The notes under the pieces are model-generated. The model was given only the letters and a program-made list of their open reading frames with translations. It had not been told where the DNA came from and searched no databases. Below, in pieces: positions 8,921 through 19,993 of a stretch of 64,000 nucleotides of DNA; positions within the stretch are counted from its first letter, which is position 1, and each line of letters starts with the position of its first letter. This DNA comes from Pantoea alhagi (lineage in GTDB: Bacteria > Pseudomonadota > Gammaproteobacteria > Enterobacterales > Enterobacteriaceae): NCBI RefSeq assembly GCF_002101395.1, contig NZ_CP019706.1:1426001-1490000 (forward strand), given 5' to 3'. Made by a program: the position numbers and the translations under genes.

Positions 8921-9348
8921 GTGAACCCCTACTCAATTACTAACTTAATCTCATTGATGACGCACGATAGTCTGACGCTATCTTCCTGTTGATAACGCAC
9001 AGCGGGCGCACCGGCAGTTAGACCACGCAAAAACGAGGTTGTCACACAACGACGTGAAATAAAATGAACGTTAACCGTGTCCGGCAAACTCCGTTGCCAT
9101 GAGCTGACACAGTCTGTGTGGGCTTTATTATGCAAATGCCCGCTGCAAGGGCAAGTCACAGCGGGAACAGATAAAGTTTTTTTAGGGTTATTTATAGATT
9201 TAACGCGTTTGTAGCACCGCAGGCGTTCATAAGCTGTACAACTCATGACGTCATACGCGGCGGCTACCCAATAAAAAAGGACGCGGCCTGATTGCCAGGC
9301 GGCGTCCTTATGCACGTTAGCGCAGGGCAAGGCGTTTTACATCAGGCG
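8921..9348. other. Intergenic region yhjJ-dctA
   Basis: This holds the dctA terminator (9273-9309) and the yhjJ promoter region. A short palindrome ACACAG-T-CTGTGT lies at 9107-9119. The one long open frame here, on the minus strand, has no Shine-Dalgarno and no recognisable composition or motif, so I treat it as chance. Confidence 0.5.
9273..9309 (-). terminator. Rho-independent terminator of dctA
   Basis: AAGGACGC / GCGTCCTT stem closed by an inner GCCTGGCAATCAGGC stem-loop. On the minus strand it is followed by TTTTTTATT, 40 nt after the dctA stop. Confidence 0.88.
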
Positions 9349-10671
<1,323 letters not shown>

Positions 10672-10776
10672 TTAGCTGTTTTTATCATCAAGACATAGCG
10701 CGAAAAAATAACACCGCATTAACAAGATTGATATCTTCTGTCACCACCCGAACGGGCCATAATCAAAATTTATGAA

Positions 10777-10790
10777 CTGAAACGCTTCAG
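10777..10790. promoter_or_regulatory. Candidate Cra (FruR) operator upstream of dctA
   Basis: CTGAAACGCTTCAG, a near-perfect palindrome (reverse strand GCTGAAGCGTTTCAG), resembles the Cra consensus GCTGAAWCGWTTCA. It lies about 142 nt upstream of the dctA start. Cra regulates carbon flow, so the position is sensible, but the evidence is only motif similarity. Confidence 0.4.
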
Positions 10791-10891
10791 CTAAAAGATC
10801 TATAACCAGATATTCAGAATTAAATGCTGCGGTTTTGCAGGCCTCGCTATACCGCTTCACGCGTTGTGAGCGGCAGCGCGGCCCTTTACCA

Positions 10892-12901
10892 TTAGTTTTG
10901 AGGAGAGAGTGTTGCCAGCCATTTCTCGAAATCGTTCAGCGACAGCGGCCCGTCAAACAGATAGCCCTGCCCAATGGTAATGCCACGCGCCAGCAGCCAG
11001 TCGCGTTGTGAAGCCGTTTCAACGCCTTCCGCCACCACATCCAGCGCGGTGATTTCCGAGATAGCCGCCACAATCCTGACCATCGTATCGTCACTGGGCA
11101 GCGCCGACACAAAACTGCGATCCATTTTTAACTTGCTGATTGGCAGCGAGCGGAACTGATGCAGATAGCTCAGATTCGCATAGCCGGTGCCGAAATCATC
11201 CAGCGCCACCGCCACGCCCACCTCCTGCAGCGCGCCAAGCAGGCTTTTTGCCTGCGCGGTATCGCCGATTTGCGCGGTTTCGGTTAACTCCAGTACCAGA
11301 CTGCCGTGTTGAATACGGTGGCGCTCTAGCAGCTCCTGCAGATGCCAGACTGTGCCCGGTTCGCGTAGCTGCATAGCGGAAATATTTACGCTCAGCGGCA
11401 GCTGAATACCACGCTTCTGCCAGGCCGCCAGTACCCGGCACGCCTCTTCCAGCGCCCAGCGCCCAAGCGCGCCGATAACGCCAATCTCCTCAGCATTGGT
11501 GATCAACTCTTCCGGCAGGCTATAGCTGCCGTCTGGCTGGCGCATGCGCAGCAACGCCTCTGCGCCGACCAGCTCGCCGCTGGCCATATTAATCTGCGGC
11601 TGTAAAAACAGTGCAAACTGCTCCTGCTCCAGCCCCTGCAAAATGTCGTGTTCCTGCGTCAGCCGCCGCTGCGCCCGCTCGGTGAGCAACGGATCGAAAA
11701 ACAGAATCTGATTTTTGCCCTGGTGACGCGCAGACATCATGGCGGAAACCGCGCGCCCCAACAGTTCTGACGCGTTCATATTGCTGGCATCGCGCTGAGC
11801 AATACCAATGCTGAGCGTCGGGCGTAGCTGCACCTCTTGCAGGCTGACCGGCTGATGCAAACGGTTCATCAGATTACGTGCCAGACGGTAGGCACGAAAC
11901 GGGTTGTTCGCCTTTTTTACCAGCAGCGCGAAATCGCTGACGCCAAGCTGACCCAGCACGGTTCGCTCTTCAATAACGCCGCGAATTTTTTCCAGCAGCG
12001 TCAAGGTTAGCGTATCGCGCTGCTCTTCCGTCAGCACGCCGTTGGCTTCCAGCAGCGTCTCTATGCGCACCACCATGACGGTAAACGGCCCGCTGTAGGC
12101 GGCGGCTTTTAAGTGCTGCTCCAGCAGCGCCAGGAACAGCGTGCGGTTGGGAAGGTCGGTCAAAACATAATGCGTGGTCAGGCGGCTCATCTCATCATGC
12201 ACCGACTCCAGCACCTGCAGGTTGCGGTTATAGCTGCGGATTAACATGCCAATTTCATCGTCATGGTGCAGCTTTGGCAGCGGCAATTTATGAGTCAGAA
12301 TATCCTGCGGCGGCAGATCCTGCAGCGCATGCGCAATATCGCGCAGCGGATGGATCACTATCCGGTTAATACACCAGCTGATCGCAATGGAGAGGATCAG
12401 CGCCAGCAGCAGATAAGTGGTCAGCATTGTGGCCATGGTGCTGAGGATAAACTGGTACACGCGCCATGAATCGGCCTGCAGCACCAGATAGGCCAGTGGT
12501 TTCGGCGAGGCGGCGCTCTCCACCGAATACAGTGGTACGGTGATCTGCACCGGCAGTTCAAACAGCCGGGCAATCAGGCGCGGCACCGCTTTTTCATTCT
12601 CAAAATCAGTATGCAACGCCTGAAAAGCGTTAGGCAGCACCACTTCGGCGCGTGAAAGAATACCGGCGGGTTTTAAAGATTGCAGGATGCGTTCAGCCTG
12701 CGGGATATTGGCACGCAGCACCGCTTCAGACAGCGGCTGTCGCACCGTATGCGCGATGTTTTCCATTTGCTGGGCGTAGTCTGTCCTGCGCTGCTGCACA
12801 AAATGAAAAAGTTGAATAACGATAAAAATACAGATAGTCACTACCGCAACGCCAGATACCGTTGCCATCTGCTTGATCGTAAGTGACCGACTAACGCGCA
12901 A
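10892..12901 (-). CDS. pdeK: Membrane-bound c-di-GMP phosphodiesterase PdeK (HAMP, degenerate GGDEF, EAL)
   Basis: This inner-membrane signalling protein has an N-terminal transmembrane helix (about 15-35), a periplasmic sensor stretch, a second helix (about 150-175), a HAMP region, a GGDEF-like domain and a C-terminal EAL domain. The GGDEF signature is degenerate (LGVSDFALL), so cyclase activity is not expected. The EAL domain keeps AEALLRM, LSVNISA, LVLELTET, LDDFGTGYANL, LKMDRSFV, AEGVET and IGQGYLF, so phosphodiesterase activity is likely. I use a TTG start at 12901, 7 nt after GGAG. From there the protein reads RVSRSLTIKQMA, like E. coli YhjK (MRVSRSLTIKQMA); the upstream ATG at 12964 adds 21 unrelated residues. 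It lies just before bcsC, as in E. coli, consistent with local control of cellulose synthesis. Confidence 0.92.
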   Translation of the reverse strand: MRVSRSLTIKQMATVSGVAVVTICIFIVIQLFHFVQQRRTDYAQQMENIAHTVRQPLSEAVLRANIPQAERILQSLKPAGILSRAEVVLPNAFQALHTDFENEKAVPRLIARLFELPVQITVPLYSVESAASPKPLAYLVLQADSWRVYQFILSTMATMLTTYLLLALILSIAISWCINRIVIHPLRDIAHALQDLPPQDILTHKLPLPKLHHDDEIGMLIRSYNRNLQVLESVHDEMSRLTTHYVLTDLPNRTLFLALLEQHLKAAAYSGPFTVMVVRIETLLEANGVLTEEQRDTLTLTLLEKIRGVIEERTVLGQLGVSDFALLVKKANNPFRAYRLARNLMNRLHQPVSLQEVQLRPTLSIGIAQRDASNMNASELLGRAVSAMMSARHQGKNQILFFDPLLTERAQRRLTQEHDILQGLEQEQFALFLQPQINMASGELVGAEALLRMRQPDGSYSLPEELITNAEEIGVIGALGRWALEEACRVLAAWQKRGIQLPLSVNISAMQLREPGTVWHLQELLERHRIQHGSLVLELTETAQIGDTAQAKSLLGALQEVGVAVALDDFGTGYANLSYLHQFRSLPISKLKMDRSFVSALPSDDTMVRIVAAISEITALDVVAEGVETASQRDWLLARGITIGQGYLFDGPLSLNDFEKWLATLSPQN

Positions 12902-13031
12902 AGCTATTCTCCAGGCCCCGGGAAGCGGGCAATAACGATAAAAGCAACCAGGAGTATATCTCATGGTTGCTGTTTTTTAAGCAATGATGGTGACGGCAGG
13001 AAACCGTTTTAGGGTTTTTCCAGGCAGGACG

Positions 13032-16000
13032 CTACTTGAAGTCAGCGTAAGGAGCTAAAGGCTGCGGCGGCAGGTCGAGGTCGCCTTCCCAACCGCCCAG
13101 CGAATAGCGAGCGTAAATCAGACCGTGGCTGGGCGTATAATCTTTCGCCTGCTGAATATCCACCGCCACGCCCAGCGTCCAGTGCGTCGTCAGACGTCGC
13201 TCTACCGCCGCACGCAGCGTATAGCCGAAGCCGCTGCCGGAACTTCCTGCGACGGTTTCATTCGCCGTCGTTTCAAAACCAGGATAAACCGGATAGCGCT
13301 GCTGCGAATGGGTTTTTGAACGCGACCAGGAAATCGAGCCGCCAACATCAAATGACCAGTTCTCAGTGCGCTGCCGCCAGTTTAACGGCACCGCCAGGGA
13401 AAAATATTGTTGCGGGCTGTAATAGCCACCCTGCCCAAAAGCATAATCGCTCAGATCCTTTTGGTAATGCCACAGCATGCTGTTCAGGCCAATAGTGGCG
13501 CGCCGGTTATCCTCGTTTATCAACTTATAATAATAGCCCGCCATCAAACGCTCGCGGCTGTTATCGGCAACATTTTTACCGGTGATTTGATGCGCGCTAA
13601 GATCCGCCCAGACGCCATGCGATCCGCCGCGATCGTAGCTCAGGCCCACTGCGCCGCCGGTCGCCACCACGCCGCCCCAACTTTTTCCACCCTGCGGGCT
13701 GGGATCGCGTGCGCCGGCATAAGCCAGCAGCGAGCTGGAAATCGGTCGCCGCGAGGCGGTAAAGGTCAGGCCCACATCCTTAACATCGGTGTTCCAGCTG
13801 ACGCCGCCCACCCAGTTCACGACTTCAAAGCCCATCGGCGACGTGCCGATATCCGCCGACCAGCGATCGTTTTGCCAGCCTGCGCCTACGGCCACCCCTT
13901 CCGCACGCTGTTTCAGATTGCCGCTACAGCCTGCGGAGCCGTTATCGGCACAGGTGCCGAACACTTCGGTATGTTGGCCGTTTTCAGTGGAAAAGGTGCC
14001 AGCCGAAACGTCGACGCGATCGACACGCACAAAGCTTTTTCCAGCAGCCAGCGGCGTCTCCAGCTGCAACATAGTGGTATGCGCGGTGAGATCGGAAATC
14101 CCGCCGGTGCCTTTATTACGCGAATAGTCCTGCTCCAGCTTCAGCGTGGTATCCTGGCGCTGGTAAAGCTCGGCGGCATCGCTGCGAATACCGCGCTTCA
14201 GCCAGTCATCGCCCGGGTTATTACGCATTAACCGGGTAAAGGCGAAGTTATCTTTTGGCAGCGTTGGTATAATGCCGCTGGCCACCATCGCCTGCTGATA
14301 ATCCAGTAAAGCCCGTTCAGGCTGCTGCTGCCCCTCCAGCTGCGCCGCATCGCGAAATACCAGCGCGCTGCCTTGCGAAGGCGCTTCCTGCTGCGCGCGC
14401 GGTTTCAGCTGCTGATATAGCTGACGCGCACGTACAGCATCGTCCACGCTTTGCCAGGCATTCGCCAATCGCCGTCCGACGTTAAGGCTCGCCTCCGCCG
14501 CGCCGACAGGCATCGCGTTCAGCGCGCTACGCGCCTCAGCCTTGCGATTCAGCGCCACCAGCGCTTCTATCTGCCCCAGCGCGGCGTCCTGACTGGTTTT
14601 ATCCTGCGCCAGCACCTGCTGGTAACCTGCCAGCGCCTGCTGCGGATAGCCTTCCGCCAGCGCCCAGTCAGCCAGCGTAATATCGCGCCGTGGCGAGGCG
14701 GGCAGCGCATTAAGCAGCGCGACCGCCGCGCTATTGTTGCCCGCTGCCCGCTGCGCCTCAGCCTGCGCATAAACTTTATTCTGCTGCAGACGTTCTGCCA
14801 GTTCGCGCATATTCTGATCCCAACGCGCCTGCGGCAGGCTGTTAAGCTGGATCAGCGCTTCTTCATCCCGATCGCTGCCGGAGAGATAAAGGCTGTGGGC
14901 ATAAACTTGCGTGGGATCGGCTGGCAGACGCTGCGCCATGGCGGCCATCAGGCTATCAGCGCGCTGCGGCTCACCGGTATTAACCAGCGCGTTGGCCAGC
15001 CGATAGTTGAGCCAGACATCGTCCGGCGCGTTCTGCTGCGCCGCGCGATATTTTTCCGCCGCCTGAGCCCAGTTTCCCTGCTGGGCCAGCGTATCCGCCT
15101 CGGCGCGCAGCATATCGCTACGCAGGCTATTCAGCGTGCTGCCAAGCGCCCGCTGCTGTTCGCTGCTTAGCCCATTGATAAAGGCTATCGCTTTTTGCGG
15201 CGACTGCTGCTGATAAATTGCTGCCAGCCGCCGCACCGCCGTACTGTTGGTGCGATCCATTTGCCATGCCTGATGAAACAGTCGCTCCGCCTCTGCACTG
15301 TTTTTACGTGCCAGCGCCACATCGCCTAAACCGACCAGCGCATAGCTATCGCTGTTATCCAGCGTGCGCGCCTGTTGATACTGGCGCTCGGCTCCGGCAA
15401 TATCGCCTTGCGCCAGCGCCTTGTCACCGTTTTCGATCGTCAGCCAGTAGCGGTTGGTTTGCAGCAAACTCTGCCACATGCCCACGCTGGTGCTTTGCTG
15501 ACCTGCTTTCAACGCCTGCTCAAAATAGCGGGCAGCGGCGGCGCGATTATTGGCACGCGCCTGCGCCTGCCCCATTGCGCCCAGCAGCTCGGCGTCGTTT
15601 GGGTTTAGCTTCAGCGCCGCCTGCAGCGCCGGTATCGCCTCTGCGCCTGCGCCTTTATCCACCAGCACCAGCCCGCGCGAACGCAGCTGGAAGGCGGGAT
15701 CGGCCAACATTTTTTGCTGACGCGCCAGCTCCTGTTCGCCGTTTTCATGCGCCACGCCGCTGGTAAAGGTTGCCAGGTATTGTTGCAGTTGCGCCACGCT
15801 CTCTGCGGTGACCGGCTGTGCCTGAATATTGCTCAGCCACAGTTCGGCAGCCTGATCGCGTCCGACCGGATCCGCCGCCAGCGTTTTCAGCTGTTCGGTC
15901 GCCTGGGTGGCATTATCATTCTGGTACTGTAGCCGCGCCAGCTGCATACGCACGCCGACGTTGCCCGGATAGCGCTGATCCAGTGCCTGCAGATTAGCCA

Positions 16001-16523
16001 GCGCCACCGACTGCTGGCCGTCGATACGGGAGACCAGGCTCCAGTACTCCAGCGCTAAGTTCACGTCGGGGAAGGTGCCGTTAAACAGCGTATCCCAGGC
16101 CGCCCGCGCCTCCGCTAAACGACCGGAGGTTGCCAGCAGACGCGCCTGCTGCAGCTGCTGACGCCCCCCGGCGTTAATCAGCAGCATGCCGGACTGCGCT
16201 TCTTTTGTTGCCCGTGCGTCGGGCGCAATCTGCTTTAACTGCGCCATATACTGCTGCGCTTTACCCTGATCGCCCTGACGTAACGCCAGCCGCAGATGGG
16301 CGGCAATCACTTCCGGGTTATCAGGATCGATTTTATCCAGGCGATAAAGCGCCTGCGTCACTAACTCATATTTGTTGGTCGCTTCCCCGGTGCGCACCTG
16401 TTCCAGCAGCCATTCAACCGGCGACACTTCGCGCGCCGCTTCGGCCGCCCAGGCAGGCAAACTGTTGATGCCGAGCATGCCCGGCAGTAAAAGGCTCAGG
16501 CAGCTTAATCTGAAGTTGCGCAT
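13032..16523 (-). CDS. bcsC: Cellulose synthase outer-membrane export protein BcsC
   Basis: BcsC conducts the glucan through the periplasm and outer membrane. The signal peptide (about 1-27, ending SLPAWA) is followed by a long array of TPR helices to about residue 780 and a C-terminal outer-membrane beta-barrel of about 340 residues, which begins after DLTAHTTMLQLETPLA and ends YADFK. The total of 1163 residues is close to E. coli (1157). The ATG at 16523 has GGGA 6 nt upstream; a GTG at 16535 would add four residues. It is the last gene of bcsRQABZC and overlaps the end of bcsZ by 19 nt, indicating translational coupling. No clear terminator follows it. Confidence 0.95.
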   Translation of the reverse strand: MRNFRLSCLSLLLPGMLGINSLPAWAAEAAREVSPVEWLLEQVRTGEATNKYELVTQALYRLDKIDPDNPEVIAAHLRLALRQGDQGKAQQYMAQLKQIAPDARATKEAQSGMLLINAGGRQQLQQARLLATSGRLAEARAAWDTLFNGTFPDVNLALEYWSLVSRIDGQQSVALANLQALDQRYPGNVGVRMQLARLQYQNDNATQATEQLKTLAADPVGRDQAAELWLSNIQAQPVTAESVAQLQQYLATFTSGVAHENGEQELARQQKMLADPAFQLRSRGLVLVDKGAGAEAIPALQAALKLNPNDAELLGAMGQAQARANNRAAAARYFEQALKAGQQSTSVGMWQSLLQTNRYWLTIENGDKALAQGDIAGAERQYQQARTLDNSDSYALVGLGDVALARKNSAEAERLFHQAWQMDRTNSTAVRRLAAIYQQQSPQKAIAFINGLSSEQQRALGSTLNSLRSDMLRAEADTLAQQGNWAQAAEKYRAAQQNAPDDVWLNYRLANALVNTGEPQRADSLMAAMAQRLPADPTQVYAHSLYLSGSDRDEEALIQLNSLPQARWDQNMRELAERLQQNKVYAQAEAQRAAGNNSAAVALLNALPASPRRDITLADWALAEGYPQQALAGYQQVLAQDKTSQDAALGQIEALVALNRKAEARSALNAMPVGAAEASLNVGRRLANAWQSVDDAVRARQLYQQLKPRAQQEAPSQGSALVFRDAAQLEGQQQPERALLDYQQAMVASGIIPTLPKDNFAFTRLMRNNPGDDWLKRGIRSDAAELYQRQDTTLKLEQDYSRNKGTGGISDLTAHTTMLQLETPLAAGKSFVRVDRVDVSAGTFSTENGQHTEVFGTCADNGSAGCSGNLKQRAEGVAVGAGWQNDRWSADIGTSPMGFEVVNWVGGVSWNTDVKDVGLTFTASRRPISSSLLAYAGARDPSPQGGKSWGGVVATGGAVGLSYDRGGSHGVWADLSAHQITGKNVADNSRERLMAGYYYKLINEDNRRATIGLNSMLWHYQKDLSDYAFGQGGYYSPQQYFSLAVPLNWRQRTENWSFDVGGSISWSRSKTHSQQRYPVYPGFETTANETVAGSSGSGFGYTLRAAVERRLTTHWTLGVAVDIQQAKDYTPSHGLIYARYSLGGWEGDLDLPPQPLAPYADFK

Positions 16524-17623
16524 TGCGGATCCCACGCCGGTAGCAGGTCACCCTGCAGGTTGAAACGGTAGCGTTTATCACTCCAGCCGCTGCCAAACAG
16601 GTTAAGAACGCCACTGTAGTAGGCGTCGCTGCCGGGTGGACTTTGTTCCAGGCGCTGTTGCTGTGCTGTTAGCGCACGTGAGCCTTCCAGGAACGGTAGC
16701 AGCGCCGCCGAAAAGCCCACGTTGCCATGATTCGTTGGCTCACCGGTCAGCACATTGACGCGCTCCGGCGGAGCGCCTGATGCTTCCGTCAGACGTGCCA
16801 TCGGCGCAAAATGCGCCAGCAGCGGCGCTTTGCGCGGATCCTTATCGCTCAGCATACCGGCCCACAGGTAGACCCGGATAGCATCATAGCTGCCAACCGG
16901 CCCTTTTGTTTTATCAGGACGCCAGCCGCTGCCGCTCTGCCAGACATACCAGTCCGGCGCGAAACCTTTCGGTGCGGTCTCCTGCAACAGGCGCAGCGCG
17001 TTGCGGTTGATCTCCGGCCAGGGGCCTTTTAACGCGCTAAGACGTGTTAACAGCTGCAGCGGCAGATAGCTGGGATTAATCATCCAGCTATCCGACTGGA
17101 TAAAACCCACTTTGCCCGGCATCAGCATCATGCCAAAGCCTTCCAGAGTAGCGACTTCCTCTTTCGCGACCCGGTTTAACAACAGCGTGCCGGTTCCCTG
17201 ATAGCTGCGGCTGTGCCATAACTGGCTTGCCTGCAGCAGCGTCCAGCCGATCCACACATCGGCGTCAGAAGCGGGATTCTCATCCAGCACCTGCCATTTA
17301 CCGCTTTTACTCTCCTGCCCCCACAGCCAGGCAGGCAAACGCTGCGTCAGATCGCCCGCCGCCAGGTTGTTTTCCGTCCAGCGCAGCAGCAGATCGAACG
17401 TTGGCCGATCGTTGGCCACCAGCGCGAAAAATAGTGCGTAGCTCTGTCCTTCAGAGGTGGTGATATTTTTCCCCTCCCAGGGATCAATCACCCGTCCCTG
17501 ATCGCTGATGTAGTGGTGTTTAAACTGCTCCCACTCCGGCCAGGCGGCGCATTCCGCACTGGCGCGCCCTGCGGCCAGTAACATCAGCGCCAGCATTGTG
17601 TAACGCAGTATTAGCGTAATCAC
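16505..17623 (-). CDS. bcsZ: Periplasmic endo-1,4-beta-glucanase BcsZ (GH8)
   Basis: This family 8 glycoside hydrolase trims nascent cellulose in the periplasm. A signal peptide ends near residue 23 (LLAAGRASA). The predicted acid Glu58 is in ITTSEGQSYALFFAL and the partner Asp247 in GPVGSYDAIRVYLWAG, corresponding to Glu55 and Asp243 of E. coli BcsZ. The length of 372 residues compares with 368 in E. coli. The start overlaps the bcsB stop by 4 nt (ATGA) and the end overlaps bcsC by 19 nt, so the gene is embedded in the operon. It acts with BcsB and BcsC to release properly assembled glucan. Confidence 0.95.
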   Translation of the reverse strand: MITLILRYTMLALMLLAAGRASAECAAWPEWEQFKHHYISDQGRVIDPWEGKNITTSEGQSYALFFALVANDRPTFDLLLRWTENNLAAGDLTQRLPAWLWGQESKSGKWQVLDENPASDADVWIGWTLLQASQLWHSRSYQGTGTLLLNRVAKEEVATLEGFGMMLMPGKVGFIQSDSWMINPSYLPLQLLTRLSALKGPWPEINRNALRLLQETAPKGFAPDWYVWQSGSGWRPDKTKGPVGSYDAIRVYLWAGMLSDKDPRKAPLLAHFAPMARLTEASGAPPERVNVLTGEPTNHGNVGFSAALLPFLEGSRALTAQQQRLEQSPPGSDAYYSGVLNLFGSGWSDKRYRFNLQGDLLPAWDPQCATSD

Positions 17624-19974
17624 TCGTCATCCTCATTACCCAGTCGACGACGCGTCACCAGCCGCATCAGCCGCCAAACCATCAGGGCCACCAACAGTAC
17701 AACCACCACCGCAAACAGCCCCATCAGCAGCGGGTGGGACGCCAGCGCGTGCCAGAGACGCTCCCACCACGGCAGATGCCCGACAAAATAGCTGTCGCCT
17801 ACGCGCAGGCTATTAATGCCAGATTCGCGGATAATGGCGGCGGAGCCGTAGATCGCGGCGCGTTTACCGCTATCAAGCAGGGCGTTATTTAACAGCTGGT
17901 AAGCGCGTGGGCTATCCGCCAGCAGCGCCACTACGCTGCGCTGATCGTGGAAGGGAGACTGGAAGCCGATGATCGCCGCCATCGGTCCGTCGGAAACAAT
18001 GGTGGTGCGGCTGGCGGCGGTGCGATCGCCTGCCGGCGTATCGACATTATCCAGTACCGCCTGACGCACCGGCTTATTCACCCAGCTTTTCGCCCGTTCG
18101 ACCAGCAGATTTATGCGGCTATCTTCGCGTAAATCATCAGGTACTGTGCCGATAAGCAAGATATCTGCATCCGTTGATTTGGCGTTTGACCAGTCGTCGC
18201 TGATCTGCACGTTAAGCGCCGGGAAACCGGTTTGCGCGCCGATATTGCCTACGGCATTCAGCAGAGCACTTACCTGTTCAGCCTGCGGCTGGGCGTTCAC
18301 CAGAACCAGCGTCTGCGATAAATCGGCCATACGGCTGAACGGGAAACCAGCGTTGGCGAAAGCACGCAGCGAAGGCATCGCGATATAGTGACGATAGCCG
18401 GAGAGATCGATAGTCGAATTGCCATCCACTACCACATGATGCGTTACCGGCGACACCGTCTCACAGCGTCCATCGCTGCTGCCGCCGATCACGGTGGCAG
18501 CGTAATCGAAATCGAAGCGCAGCTGGTTAACCACTCCCAGACGCAGCGCCGGAATAGTGAGCGAAGTGCCGTTATCCTGTAATCCCTGAATCAGCGGAAT
18601 ATGCAGCAGCTGTTTGCCGCTATCGTCTTTTACCTGCAGCGGGTAATCCTGCATAAACTGATTATTCAGGTTAACCGCCAGCCGCGAGCCGTCGTTTTGC
18701 AACGGCGAGGTGTAACGGTAGGCCAGATCCATTTTGATACCGCGCGCGCGCACCAGAAACAGGTCCGGGGGCAGGTTTAGCGTCAGGCTAATCGGAGAGG
18801 GCTGAATGCCATCTGCCTGCAGCTGGTTTTCATACTGTTGCAGCTCAGAGAACCGGGTGGCGCGATCGGTACGCACCCAGTTTGGCGCATCATAAGGCTG
18901 GCGAGCCGTCAGCTGTTTCACCTGTTCAACGGTAGCGGACTGACCGCGCAGCAGCACATCGCCCTGGGCGATACCTTTTACCGCCGTCAGCAGATCCTCA
19001 TCGTTGCGCCCCAGAACCAGCAGCATCTTCTGATAAGGATTGTCGGGCTGGCTGATGATTTCCACGGTGGGTTTGTCAACCGCCGGATAATCCTTCAGGA
19101 AGTCGGGACGGTGCGCGTTGGTAGCAAAAACTACCGCATGCTGCTGTTGCGGCAGCTGATTATAGAGCACCGGAAATGACTGGCCGCGCCACTGCGCCCG
19201 TACGCCAAACCATGAGGCGAGCAGCGCCGCCGCGTGTTGCTCGTCAGAATTCGGCGCGCTGGCAAATATCATCGGTAGCTGCAACGGACGATTATCACGG
19301 CTGTCGAAAAAAGGTTCCGGGAAGTCAGAAAGGTCGTTTTTCAGCGGCAGTTTTTGCAGCGTTAAATCGAGCCGACTCTCTTTACCAATATCGAGCCAGA
19401 TGGCGCTGTTGGCGGGATTTTCACAGATGTTGGTGTAATGCCCGACCAGCTCGAAGCGCACACGGTTAAAATCACTGATGAAACGTGGATCGATGTTAAC
19501 TGTCGTCTGGCTCTCTTTACCCAGCTGTTCCGGCGTGATGGTTACCAGCCCGACCAGCTCATCATTCAGGTAGACCTTGAAATGCGATAAGGTCGGCAGC
19601 AGCGCCGGTGAAGGACGCCAGGTCAGATGCAGCACCGCCTGCGTTACCAATTCATCGCTGCGTACGCCAAACTCGATTTGACCATCCGTACGGATGCCCC
19701 GTAGCGTCAAACTGCCCGGCGGCGGCGCAACGTTAGTGAACGTTAACTCACTATTACGCACCGGCGCAGCGGCAACTGACGGCGTAACAACCGTGGCCAC
19801 GGGCTGAGCGTCAGCGGGTGGCGTATTGGCAGGTTGAATCTGAGCGGGCGCAGCAGCTTCCTCTACCTGAGCAATACCCATCGCCTGCTCCGCAGGATTG
19901 GGCTCAGGGGCAGCATGGGCCAGCGGGAGCAGCCCCACCAGCATTGCGGTAAACCAGCTTATTTTTCTCGTCAT
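17620..19974 (-). CDS. bcsB: Cellulose synthase regulatory/periplasmic subunit BcsB
   Basis: BcsB is the periplasmic partner of BcsA. It has carbohydrate-binding and flavodoxin-like modules and is anchored by one C-terminal helix that is required for synthase activity. A signal peptide ends near residue 21 (LVGLLPLAHA), followed by a proline/alanine-rich linker to about 75. The BcsB core starts at LTLRGIRTDGQIEFGVRSDE. The tail anchor LFAVVVVLLVALMVWRL precedes a basic cytoplasmic end. At 784 residues it matches E. coli (779). The 4-nt overlap with bcsZ and the 19-nt gap from bcsA support co-translation in one operon. Confidence 0.95.
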   Translation of the reverse strand: MTRKISWFTAMLVGLLPLAHAAPEPNPAEQAMGIAQVEEAAAPAQIQPANTPPADAQPVATVVTPSVAAAPVRNSELTFTNVAPPPGSLTLRGIRTDGQIEFGVRSDELVTQAVLHLTWRPSPALLPTLSHFKVYLNDELVGLVTITPEQLGKESQTTVNIDPRFISDFNRVRFELVGHYTNICENPANSAIWLDIGKESRLDLTLQKLPLKNDLSDFPEPFFDSRDNRPLQLPMIFASAPNSDEQHAAALLASWFGVRAQWRGQSFPVLYNQLPQQQHAVVFATNAHRPDFLKDYPAVDKPTVEIISQPDNPYQKMLLVLGRNDEDLLTAVKGIAQGDVLLRGQSATVEQVKQLTARQPYDAPNWVRTDRATRFSELQQYENQLQADGIQPSPISLTLNLPPDLFLVRARGIKMDLAYRYTSPLQNDGSRLAVNLNNQFMQDYPLQVKDDSGKQLLHIPLIQGLQDNGTSLTIPALRLGVVNQLRFDFDYAATVIGGSSDGRCETVSPVTHHVVVDGNSTIDLSGYRHYIAMPSLRAFANAGFPFSRMADLSQTLVLVNAQPQAEQVSALLNAVGNIGAQTGFPALNVQISDDWSNAKSTDADILLIGTVPDDLREDSRINLLVERAKSWVNKPVRQAVLDNVDTPAGDRTAASRTTIVSDGPMAAIIGFQSPFHDQRSVVALLADSPRAYQLLNNALLDSGKRAAIYGSAAIIRESGINSLRVGDSYFVGHLPWWERLWHALASHPLLMGLFAVVVVLLVALMVWRLMRLVTRRRLGNEDDE

Positions 19975-19993
19975 TGTCGCATCATCAGTTGAG

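Noticed and set aside
8929..9330. 133-codon minus-strand open frame between yhjJ and dctA
   Set aside because: It overlaps the dctA terminator and promoter DNA, has no Shine-Dalgarno and encodes nothing family-like.
13407..15766. Several long plus-strand frames opposite bcsC
   Set aside because: They are shadows of the GC-rich TPR-coding sequence; none has a start signal or family features.
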